Positions 35,454-44,995 of a stretch of 64,000 nt of DNA are shown in pieces. Position numbers and translations under genes: made by a program. The stretch's first letter is position 1. The number at the start of each line of letters is the position of its first letter. The notes beneath the pieces were generated by a model. The model was not told the DNA's origin. It did not search any database and saw only the letters and a program-made list of their open reading frames with translations. Origin of the DNA: Thozetella sp. PMI_491 (Eukaryota > Ascomycota > Sordariomycetes > Chaetosphaeriales > Chaetosphaeriaceae). The DNA lies in assembly GCA_021432635.1 (NCBI GenBank), contig MU270074.1, forward strand, positions 62,001-126,000. The letters are read 5' to 3'.

Positions 35454-37755
35454 CTAGTGAAGGTCCAGTAGCTTCTTCATATTCTCGTAGCACACCCAAG
35501 TAATGCTTAGCGCCGGTGCGACCTTGAGGATATTGGGCGTGAGCCCTTTGTACAGGCCGCGCGCCCCTTCGTTCTGTATCGTCTTTTGCGCAACGTCCCA
35601 GATGCCCGTGTAGGTGGGCGGGTGCATTGCAGTCCCTTGGGTCTGCAGCCGGGTGCGAAGCACGTTCAGGGGATAGACGACCGTGGCACCGAATGCGCCG
35701 GAGCTAGCGCCGAGAATTGCAGTCGCGACATTGCCCGGCGCGGCGTCCTCTTCGTGAATGCCATAGTAGCGTGCCTTCGTCCTAGTGAAGGACTTCTTCA
35801 AGAACTCGAAAGTGCCAATGTCGAGCGCCGAATAGGGGAACATACCAATGAGTCCCAGGCCGAGACCGCGGTAGGCCGCCCGGAAGCCGCCATCTTTCCA
35901 CATGTTCTTGGCCGTCTGCAGTAAAAGGGCATTGCCTTTGAGCCCACCCTCGACGGTCTCGCATTGCAGGCGAAACTTGAGGGTGTCGATCGGATAGACG
36001 CAGAGCTGGGCTGTCATTCCGCCAATGCCGCCGGCCACGAACTTCGACACGGTTCCTATCTTGGTCGGGTCGTTGTGGCCTTCAAAGGTAGCGAGAAACC
36101 GCTTGGATGCCTCATAGCTTCCGAACTGGTGTGCGTCAGTAGCTGGCTGGCGCACAGAGGGGATAAGGGTACATACTCGGATGGCCGACTCGGGCATGAT
36201 CTTCACAACATTGAGTCCGTTTCCTGTACACAGCGTCAGTGGCGCGGCCCAGGGGGTCGCCGTTCGCACTACTCACCAGCAAAGAAGGTCCTGATGCCTC
36301 CGGCTCGCCACAGAATCATGATCGCATCCCGGATCGGGCGCAATGGCTTCTGACCAAGATTCACGGCATCAATCGTCTTGGTCTGAACAAGCAGAGCCAC
36401 TTTGAGTCGGTCAAGCGGGGCGGTCGCCGTGCGCGAGACCGCCCCAGAGACTGCGCCGGCAAGAAAGTAGCCTGGTTCAGGGAGCAGATCAGTCAGTTTG
36501 GGTTTCGCCATCTTGCGAGGATCCTGGTGAGCCTGGTGGACGGTCTGCGGATGGGGCGCATGCTCCGGGCTGAGATCCTGGACGAAGGTGGCGGATGGCG
36601 ATGCGGAATCGCCGAACCCGTCGGCGGCCAATGGCTCCTCCGCGAGCGGGAGGGATGCGACGCCGCTCGCCATAGCAGCAGGCTGCGCGCCGTCGGCGTC
36701 CGGCAGCACGAGCGACGTCGAATCGGGGGGCGAAAGGGGCTCGGCGGCGGAACCAGAAGTCGGTGGGCGACCAGCAGACGGCGGAGGGTAGAGTTGTTGC
36801 TCTGGTGCGGCAAGCCGCAGGATGGAACCGAACAGAGTCTGAAGAAGGAAGCTAGAGGTCGTACCTAAACCCTCAAGAGTTTGATCGCTGACCATTGAGT
36901 CACCCTCCGCATTGAGGGTGACGATGTCTGAGTAGAAAGACAAGGCCGCTTCGAGGGCAGAATCGTCTTTCTGCGGGAGGAAGAGGAGGAAGTCTCTGCA
37001 TTGCGCGTTAGCGGCAGTGGCCCACGAGTTCGGGAGGTTTCTCCGAAGTGACAGAGAGCGTCGCAGGGCAGGCGGCAAATTGAAGGGGAACCACGGAACA
37101 GAGCTGCGAAAGTGCGACTGCAGCTCGGCGCGGGTGAATTGTAAAAGGGAAATGATGGGAAGGGGACAAGGAGTCCAAGCATCGCGTACCTCCACTCGTC
37201 AAAGCTGATATAGCCATCGTGGTTCATGTCGATCTCGTCGAAGAAGCCGGCCAGCCTCCGCCTCGGCACAGTGAGGCCGGCCGACTTGAAGGCAGCTTGG
37301 AGCTCGTTCGGATCCAGCTTACCATCGTGGTCTCGGTCGATTGACTGGAACAGATAGAAGAGCTGCTTCTCGGCCGCCTCGACGAATACCCGGAATTCTG
37401 TATTCCCATCAGTCACTACACAGCGTCGCTGCTGTCGCGTCCGGCGCACCGTCAAATTGAATCTTGCCGTCGCCGTTGGTGTCGACCACCGCGATGATCT
37501 CCTTGAGCATGTCGCCGGCATTCTTCATGGCTGCACCAATCGTCAGCACAACTCGCCACCGGGCGGAGGAGGGCAGCCCGGGCAGGACTCACGATGGTCA
37601 ATTCTCTGTAGCCCCTTTTGCAGGCCCTTGAAATCCAGCTCGCCGAGGCCGCTGGGATCAAGCTTCCGCCATAGCTCCTCAACCCGCTTGTCCCGCTGAT
37701 TCTGAGACTCCTTCATCTCCAACGCCAGCTCGGAAGCCACATCGGTCACTTTCAT
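35454..37755 (-). CDS. EF-hand ATP-Mg/Pi mitochondrial carrier (SCaMC/Sal1 type)
   Basis: Six exons (37755..37593, 37530..37450, 37397..37190, 36995..36277, 36223..36177, 36125..35454) give 629 aa; introns 62, 52, 194, 53 and 51 bp. Four EF-hand loops lie at about 33-44, 71-82, 102-113 and 138-149. The first is degenerate ([12 protein letters not shown]). The other three have good ligands ([36 protein letters not shown]). A Pro/Ser/Ala-rich linker (about 215-315) leads to the carrier domain with PLDRLK (near 344), YPIDTLK and YPLNVLR. Relatives exchange ATP-Mg for phosphate across the inner membrane under calcium control, with EF-hands facing the intermembrane space. It is divergent from ssn8. 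Confidence in product is high; the 194-bp intron is the least typical join. Confidence 0.92.
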
Positions 37756-38441
37756 TCTCCCCTTATCACGACAGGAGCGCCCGGGACGGGGGCTATGACG
37801 TATGAGGGAATAACCGCGTCGCTGCTCGGGTTACTTCGGCTATGGGTAAGGCATCGTTGGAGGGCGGAGCTGGTCGTGGGGGAGGAGACAGCCGCGCAGG
37901 TCAAAAGAATTGGGAGAGGCGCCGGTCGGGGGTGCGTTGGCTCTGCCAGAGTGCTCTCCCCACATCATCGATCTGAGCTTGCAGAAGAGGTTTGAAGCTC
38001 GGTGGGTTTGGCGACAAGACTGGCGCTTGCAGGGGTCTGCTTCCGAACCTGTCGTGGGCCACTCACTAGCCACGATTCTGCCGGCAGGACCCGGGAATAA
38101 GCCACAATCGCAAGGGTCTGTATGGGCTGCAAGTGCCAAGAACTGCCCTCCTCTTAGCTTCCCAGAGCTTCCATCGTCTCCTTGGCGCCCGCACGTGTTG
38201 CAAACGTGTACACAGAAAGTAGCGATCCGGGCAGCGTGGAGGAGCAGACTTGAGCCCGACGCTCTTCCTCCCCCCTCCATATCACCTTGTACTGTGCTGC
38301 TTGCCCCCTTCCCTCCATCCTTGCGAGAAGAGAGTAACTGTAGCATCGCCAATCAGCGGCCGCGGATCGCTCGGCGCCCGCCTCTTCGAGGCTTCGTCGA
38401 GGCATCCAACCCCGCGACATGAAAGCGCGCAGACCGTCGAC
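37756..38441. promoter_or_regulatory. Shared upstream region of the EF-hand carrier gene and ssn8
   Basis: 686 bp between divergent starts. The ssn8 side is C/T-rich (about 38270-38330), like a leader. The plus-strand frame stays open upstream of the ssn8 ATG but shows no conserved sequence. Confidence 0.45.
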
Positions 38442-39575
38442 ATGGCTGCTTCGTACTGGGACTCGACCCAGCGCAAACACTGGCAGTTCACGAAGGACCA
38501 GTTGGCCACGATGAGGCGGAACCTCGAGGATGAGGACACAGGTCTCGTGCAGATGTACCCCCTCCCAGTCACGCGCCACCTGAACATCTACTTCAACCAG
38601 CGTATGCTCCCCCTCGCCCCTCCCCTACCGCTCTCCGCTGCGCTGGCGCAGGCTGCTGACCTTTCTGGCATCTGCGCAGAAATCAACCGGCTTGGGAAGC
38701 GGCTCGGCGTGCGGCAGCAAGCGCTGGCGACCGCCCAGATCTACATCAAGCGCTTCTACTCCAAGGTCGAGATCCGCCGCACGAACCCGTACATGATCAT
38801 CGCCACAGCGCTCTACCTGGCGTGCAAGATGGAGGAGTGCCCCCAGCACATCCGCCTCATCGTCAATGAGGCCAAGGGACTTTGGCCTGCGGACTTCATC
38901 GGTATCGACACGTCCAAGGTCGGCGAGTGCGAGTTCTTCATAATATCCGAGATGAACTCGCACCTCATCGTACACCAGCCATACCGAACTCTGACGAGCC
39001 TCCAGGGCGAATTCTCGCTCGGCAACGAAGAAGTGGCCTTGGCGTGGTCGGTCATCAACGACCACTACATGACGGACCTGCCCCTCCTCTACCCGCCCCA
39101 CATCATCGCCTTGACCGCCATCCTCCTGGCGCTCGTGCTCCGGCCCTCGGGTGTAGCCGGAGGCGCTGGAAATACCGGTACGGCGGGCGGAGGCAGCGCC
39201 AACATCTACCAGGCGAGCCTCAACATCGCCACTGCCACGCTGGCTCAGGCCCAGGCGCGGGCCGCGCTGCAGGGAGGCGGGCCGCAGACGCCATCGCTGT
39301 CTCAGCAGAGCAGTGCCGGGACCGCGCAGATGTTGTCACAGGGCTCGCAAGGATCTCAAGGAGACGGCACACCAGAACGGCGTTCTCATGAAGCCCGAGT
39401 CGGCAAAGTGACTCGCTTCGGCCACTGGCTCGCCGACAGCAACATCGACATCGAGGCCATGGTGGACTGCGCCCAGGAGTTGATCTCATTCTACGAGTGC
39501 CACGAACAGTACAATGATAAGATCACGCAGGAGCAGATCAAGCGGTTCATCAAGGCGCGGGGCCTTGATAAGTGA
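38442..39575 (+). CDS. ssn8: Cyclin C, Mediator kinase-module cyclin (Ssn8)
   Basis: Exons 38442..38601 and 38680..39575 give 351 aa. The start MAASYWDSTQRKHWQFT is diagnostic of fungal Ssn8. Cyclin boxes follow: RLGVRQQALATAQIYIKRFY, YLACKMEECPQHIR, and ALAWSVINDHYMTDLPLLYPP. A Gly/Ala/Gln/Ser-rich insert (about 230-295) interrupts the second fold before the C-terminal helices (MVDCAQELISFYE). With Cdk8 (Ssn3) it forms the Mediator kinase module in the nucleus. The 78-bp intron has no stop and is a multiple of three, so retention would add 26 in-frame residues. Splicing is chosen because it restores YFNQQINRLGKRL. It is convergent with the dioxygenase gene, 195 bp apart. Confidence 0.93.
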   Translation: MAASYWDSTQRKHWQFTKDQLATMRRNLEDEDTGLVQMYPLPVTRHLNIYFNQRMLPLAPPLPLSAALAQAADLSGICAEINRLGKRLGVRQQALATAQIYIKRFYSKVEIRRTNPYMIIATALYLACKMEECPQHIRLIVNEAKGLWPADFIGIDTSKVGECEFFIISEMNSHLIVHQPYRTLTSLQGEFSLGNEEVALAWSVINDHYMTDLPLLYPPHIIALTAILLALVLRPSGVAGGAGNTGTAGGGSANIYQASLNIATATLAQAQARAALQGGGPQTPSLSQQSSAGTAQMLSQGSQGSQGDGTPERRSHEARVGKVTRFGHWLADSNIDIEAMVDCAQELISFYECHEQYNDKITQEQIKRFIKARGLDK

Positions 39576-39770
39576 GCCACGCTGCGACGGGAGCGCGGAA
39601 TCGTCACGGTCACATTTCCACGGAGACCAGGACAGCGTAGGTACATATCTGCTTCTGCTACGAGCTTGCTACCTAAGGCCTTCTCATCCGTCTGCGTTCT
39701 ATCCCGCCACCACGAGCAAGCGCCGAGAAATCTCTACTGTAAACTGCCAGTCGGAGGATCCCTGATCCGT

Positions 39771-40870
39771 TTACACTTTGATGGCGGCAGGGGTATGGAC
39801 GGCAGCCGCCGTCCCCGGCTTGCCATTAATGTAGTGAGCGAAGGTCGGCGCTGCCGTTCCCACGGCGTTCACACCCCAGGCTGTGGGGCTGTCGTCGTGT
39901 ACCGTCGTGCGGCGGAGGTCGCGCGCATACTTGCCCTCGCCGCTCCATGGCCCAGCCCGATGGAGCACGCATCGGTTGTCCCAGATGATCATGTCTCCTG
40001 GCTGGATCCATGGCACGCTGAAAGTGTACTTGTCCTGCGTGGCGTGTTTTTGGAGCAGCGCGAGCAGCTCGTCGGACCGCTCCGGCGTGATGCCGCCGCC
40101 CTCGAGGTGGTGCAGGTGGGCGCCGATGTACAAGTTGAGCCTCCCGCTCGGCTCGTGCCGCTGCACGATCTTATGCCGGCTCATCGGCGTGGTGGTCGGG
40201 TCCACATCCTTGAAGAACTCTGGACTCCCCAGCTTGCGCGAGTGTGCATGACTGAAAGCGCCTACGTAGTCTTGACGCAGCAGCTCCTCCTTGAGGCTCT
40301 CGTCCAACTCCTCCCACGCCGTGCGGCTGTCGGCGAACTCGGTGTTGCCGCCAGTCTCGGGCGGTGGGATGAGGACCGCCTTGAGCAGGCTAAAGCTAGC
40401 GCGGTGTGGGTTGAAGCTGCTGTCGACGTGGAAGATGCCGTTGCCGCGGTTGCCGTGTGCCCGCACGCTGTTTGGGTCGATAATCTGGTTGTTCTCGTCC
40501 AGGTTGCCCGCGTCGAAGAGCTCTATTTGCGGGTACCGCAGCTTGCGTCCCGGGCCAATGTATCGACCGATGTTGTCCAGCTCGCCCAAGTGGCGGCTAA
40601 AAGCGACATGAGCGTCGTCGTCCATACCGGTTTTGCGGAAGACACAGACGCCGTACTATGCATGTCAGCGAGGTTTCCTCATCCGAGCAAAGCGGGCTTG
40701 GCGGAGGAGGAGGGAGATGAGCTTACTTTGGCCATGGCAGCCTTGATCTCGGCCAGTTGCGCTTCGCTAAGGTTCTCAAAGTCAACGCCCTCCACCTCGG
40801 CCCCGAAGGTCGGGTGGAGCTCCTTGACCGTGATGGTCTGAAACGGGGTCTCCTGGAGCAGACCTGGCAT
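39771..40870 (-). CDS. TauD/TfdA-family Fe(II)/2-oxoglutarate dioxygenase
   Basis: Exons 40870..40727 and 40655..39771 give 342 aa. The 71-bp intron has donor GTAAGC and acceptor CATAG. The iron facial triad is visible: FHVDSSFN (H124, D126) and the distal His in WDNRCVLHRA (about H280), with the 2-oxoglutarate-binding Arg in ARDLRRT about 14 residues on. Size and motifs fit fungal TfdA-like enzymes annotated as 2,4-D dioxygenase-like; the true substrate (sulfonate, purine, phenoxyacid or other) cannot be read from sequence. An in-frame TTG at 40885 is not the start; 40870 is the first ATG. A TATA box lies very close upstream. No targeting signal is obvious. Confidence 0.88.
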
Positions 40871-40895
40871 CGTGTAGCTCGTCAAGATTGGTGGG

Positions 40896-40903
40896 TATTT
40901 ATA
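40896..40903 (-). promoter_or_regulatory. TATA-like box close to the dioxygenase start
   Basis: Minus-strand TATAAATA lies about 26 nt ahead of the ATG, with a second AT run (TATATATAAG) about 45 nt ahead. If either is used, the leader is very short. Confidence 0.4.
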
Positions 40904-41644
40904 CAGATAACTTATATATATACTTGGGCTTTATTGGCAGGTCTTGTCGTTCCGTCGCATCACCAGTCGTGACAGAGTGAGATCTGGTCCCAGCGCCGGG
41001 AATTAGCACCCGGGGGAGCCGCGAACATCATATACGAGCACGGGACCCGGTCTTGTTGCGGGGAGAGCGGTGGTGTAGATGCGGGGAGCGAGGTCATCCA
41101 AACACGGCAGATCGTAGACGGCCAAAAACGGCGACGATCCATTGATTGGGCGCTAGCCAACGCCGCCCCGGGAATACTTATATCGGCGACTGGGCAGGTT
41201 TTGGGGTACACTAGTGGGCTGGGCAGCACCACGGCAGTGCGGCAGTCAGCATACCTGCTCTTGATTGCTCTGACGAGCTGTGCCCGCGCCTGGGACACCG
41301 GGAGCGTTCGGCAGCGGTTGCATGGACCCGTTGCTTGTAAAAATCGAGACATATTATCGATGCGAAGCATTCTGTAATTCCTCTTAGGGGCTGTCTTTGG
41401 AGGCACTTCTGCCGTGTGAGCCCCCCCTCGCACTTCGTTTCTAGCAGCTGAGCGGCCTGTGTGCATTTTCTGTCTCCTCTTGCGATGCTGCTGCTCTTAG
41501 TCTATCGCTTTTCTTTATTTTCGCCAATGCCGAGTCTTGCTTTGTGCTTCACAACATGGGGTGCGCGACCAGCAGCATCCAGCGAGCGGGGGGCCAGCAA
41601 GGGGCTGGGGGTAAATATTGTTCCAAATAGGGGGTTCTGGGATC

Positions 41645-41690
41645 TGGGGTCTGAGTCTGGGATCTGGGGTCTGGGGTCTGGGGTCTGGGG
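41645..41690 (+). repeat. TCTGGGG heptamer repeat, canonical G-quadruplex motif
   Basis: At 41666-41690 four runs of GGGG are separated by identical TCT loops, preceded by degenerate copies of the same 7-bp unit back to 41645. Short equal loops and four-G runs predict a very stable quadruplex. Confidence 0.85.
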
Positions 41691-42990
41691 AAATCCGTCA
41701 TTTGCATCGCCATCACAGGTAGCTTCGAAAGGCGCCTTCGGAAGGAATGAGGGCCGGCCTAGCAGGGTTTCCCCCCTCTTTTTACTGTTGGCTCAGCGTA
41801 ATATAGGCGGCCTCCCTTGTAGCGTCACCGCTTCCCAGTAAGCTAACCTGGTATCAATTATCGATTGTACAGGATGTCCTGCAGTTGTCAACTGGTAGAC
41901 GGCGCTACTGCCTGGGCTTGCCATGTTTCGAGTTACGAAGCTAGACGCATATGCTGATCTTGGCTGCCTAGTCTGTACTAGTTACCTAGGAAGCTGGGGC
42001 GGGGAGCAATCGGGTGCCTTTTATAACTGAACTACTTACAAAAGTGCCGCCCCACCGCAAGCTCTTCAAAGTCCGGCCGTGTAATAGTTGTACATACGTG
42101 TACTAGCCTTGTACGGCAGAGAACTATTATCGTGGAGCCGGATGCATTCTACAATATCTCGCATCTTGCCGGAAATACCCTGGATACTGGCTAGCCTGTG
42201 TTGCGGTGGATGAAGCATGTATTGGCCAACAGACGAAAGAGTCACACGGCGTCATCTCAGTGGCTGCGCAGGTGCACCCGTCTAGATTCACAGCGATATG
42301 CAAACAGCCATTCCGATATGGGTCGAGACCATGGCGCTCGCTGTGCCACGTGCGCTAGTTTGTTGCACGTCATACTCAGCTCTGCTGCGAACTTGCACAC
42401 CTGAGACCTGGTCCAACGGAACCTGCAGGTTATGCCCCGTGGCGAACCCTATCAGCCATAGGCAGTCTTTCTGTGGACGAATTCTCGGCGATGAATCGAT
42501 GCATCGATGCAGTGCTCCCCAAGGCCAGGCCAGTCGGGAGCCTTCCTCCCGTTGTCACCACGCCGGAAAACAGCGGGCCAATTTGTCAAGGCACCCTGTG
42601 ATTCGATGACAGGCTCCCTCCCCCCGCGATAGCCACGGGGCCTCAAAGACGCGCGCGTGCTCCTCGTGCTGGCTGAGGCTCAACCGCGGATAACCTCTTG
42701 GCATTTGTGGCCATCGGGCGTCAGTATATACACCACCTCCACGTCGCAGGGCGAGCCGCTTCCGTCGCAACAAGCTTAGACTTCTTTCTCCGAAAGGACG
42801 GCACACGCCGAAATGGCTCTGTCAACTCTCTGACAGGCCTTCGGAAATAGGCCCTGTTGACCTGTAAAGGAGGCCTCGATCCCGCTCGCCTTGACGCTGC
42901 TCGTCAGCTCCGCGCATCAGCTCTTGTCTCCCCGTTGACTCACGCCAGCCTCGCAGCCACAACTCCCAATCGCTGCAGCCTTGTCACTCC

Positions 42991-42997
42991 TATATAT
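42991..42997 (+). promoter_or_regulatory. TATA box of the small Cys/His protein gene
   Basis: TATATAT about 75 bp ahead of the ATG at 43072, a usual distance in fungi, followed by a C/A-rich leader. It supports the gene downstream. Confidence 0.45.
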
Positions 42998-43071
42998 TAC
43001 CGACGGCGTGGAAAGCCTCTCACTCTTCGCCCATCTCGAGCGACGTCAAGTCGCGAAACACCACTGCCGGG

Positions 43072-43470
43072 ATGAAGATGGAACTCGACAGCGACACCAT
43101 CGCACAGATCGAGGCCGTCAACGGCCCGACCTCGCGCCACCAAGATGTCACCAAGCAGATCTTCCTGGAGGCCCCGGAGCACATGATCAGCCTCTTGGAG
43201 GACGAGGACATACTACGGCACGTCCAGTTCCACTGCACGCAGTGCGGTCTGCTGCTGAACCCGGGCAACATGTGGATCGAGCACTGGCACCCCCGCAAGC
43301 GTCCCGGGGACGACATCGTGCCCGACGCGAAGGCCTTTCTCGCCGCCAAGTGCCATGAGGTCTGCGTCAAATGCCAGCACTGGCTGGAGGGTTTCCACAA
43401 CTGGCGGGAGGAGCGGCGCCGGCGTGCCGCCCTGAGGCAAAAGGCCAAGGCTAACGGAGCGACGTGGTGA
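43072..43470 (+). CDS. Small Cys/His-rich protein, possibly zinc-binding
   Basis: A 132-aa intronless frame starting MKMELDSD. The middle has FHCTQCGLLLNPG, then HWHP, then CHEVCVKCQHW. Two CxxC pairs plus extra Cys and His could form one or two zinc sites. The C-terminus is Arg/Lys-rich (REERRRR), suggesting nucleic-acid or nuclear contact. Strong codon bias and a TATA box 75 bp upstream support a real gene. I do not recognise the family. Confidence 0.68.
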   Translation: MKMELDSDTIAQIEAVNGPTSRHQDVTKQIFLEAPEHMISLLEDEDILRHVQFHCTQCGLLLNPGNMWIEHWHPRKRPGDDIVPDAKAFLAAKCHEVCVKCQHWLEGFHNWREERRRRAALRQKAKANGATW

Positions 43471-44995
43471 GGCTCGGAGCAGGACTACCGGCCTGGCAAT
43501 GCCTTGAATGAGATATGACAATAAGAGATACCCCCAGCACACAAAACCTTTGATGGAATGAGGCGAGGCGTCAGAGCCCTGGCTTCCCGAAGGCCTGTTT
43601 AGCGGGACCTACGTCTAGGCATAACGAGGAGGGGCCGACCAGAAACGTGGAGGGTTGAAAATTGTACAGCCAGAGATCCGCATTCTTCATGACCGCCGAA
43701 CCACCTGCTTAGTCTACAAGTACGAATTATACTACCATCCTAATCATCAAATTACCTTGAGCGTGCTGTGCTCGGAAACCATTGGCCTCTCTTTACGGAG
43801 CCGGTATTATCCTAAACGTCCTTCAGCGGTCTTTCCAAGTGCAGCTGTCTCGGTTGGTACTCATGAATAGAGCGATGGCTTTGCAAGAACTGTGGCCTCC
43901 AGTTGGCTGTTCCGACAGCCTGCTGTAAACCGGATTATGTGTAAGCCCGACCGCCAGGCTGTCCTAGGAGTAAGTGGAAGCTTGGGACAACTTACACGGG
44001 CAACTACCTAGTTGGTTGGTCGGCTCCGTCCGGCGGCATGGTATGCCAAGCCTACAAAGAGCGAGGGGCCGAAAACAGGGGCATAACGCAAATGACAGTA
44101 CGACTGCTAACTAGACTGTAACATAGCCACCCCCAGGCACAGGTAAGTTAGTGCTAAGGGGTTAGAGCAGGGCCCAAGAGTAATATGGTAGAAGGATATC
44201 GCCTGGTCCTGCTATTGTTGGCCATGGCTTGTTAGCTGGCAGCTCCCGCAGCTGTCCCAAGTGACAACCAAACGTGCTGGCTTGTTGGCAGCTAAACGAG
44301 GTGCGAGTATACTACCCCTCAAGACAAGCCGTGCCAGTTCACTAGACCCTCACGTTCGAATCAAGTTTACATCAACATATATATCTTTTTGGCTATGGTT
44401 CATATCGTACAGGGGTGTCGTCGAATCTATCCGCATTTTCCACACATCCCGGCGTGGGGGGAGGTAAATAGATGCCCGATTACTATCGTGTTCTCCTGGC
44501 CAAACAGAAGCGTCAACATTATTTTCGGGATGTTCGTCTGCAGGCTGTGCCTCATTTCTGTCGTTACCACTCGTTCACTTCGCTCTGCCCCCAATCCGAT
44601 TGGGCGGAGCCGTCCTCGACAGGGCTCACGGCGGGTTCGTCCCACGCCAGTGAGGGTGTGGAGGTGGGCATCGCCCACGGCGAGACGAAAGCAAGTTGAG
44701 GCGGTGACCCTGGAAGAAGAGCCCAAGAGTTCTCAGGTTGGCCCGGCTCGTCTGGTTGTTCGTCCATCCTGTGGCCGTGGTCCTGGCTGTGGCGATGGAC
44801 GGGGCCGCTGTCGCTCTCGTCCTCTAGTTCTTCGTCGCTAAGATCGGGAAAAGCGGCGCGCATGAGATCGGCCAGGTCGGGCCGTTGGGCGGGGAGCTGC
44901 GCAAGGCGGTCAAAGAGGCCGGGAGCAGACACGACATGATACAGACCACGCGGCCCGGGGCGGCTGGGCGCCAAGAAACCAGTCTTACACCTTCT
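43471..44995. other. Convergent spacer, no supported gene
   Basis: About 1.5 kb, AT-richer than neighbours between 43.6 and 44.5 kb. The minus-strand frame 44564-44995 stays open for about 144 codons beyond the stop of the ZZ/EF-hand gene (reported separately). No RNA gene was recognised. Confidence 0.45.

Larger units (their letters stand above)
40871..43071. other. Intergenic region with G-rich repeat, no gene seen
   Basis: About 2.2 kb between the dioxygenase gene and a small Cys/His protein gene. It holds a G-quadruplex-type repeat at 41645-41690 and AT-richer DNA at 41.8-42.4 kb. Several short open frames exist, none with a recognised domain. Confidence 0.5.

Noticed and set aside
40960-41466. 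168-codon minus-strand frame upstream of the dioxygenase gene
   Set aside because: No domain, odd composition and no supporting promoter or splice signals.
44229-44375. TGTT...AACA-bounded 147-bp block resembling an LTR
   Set aside because: No target-site duplication, no second copy in the window and weak end pairing; insufficient for a call.
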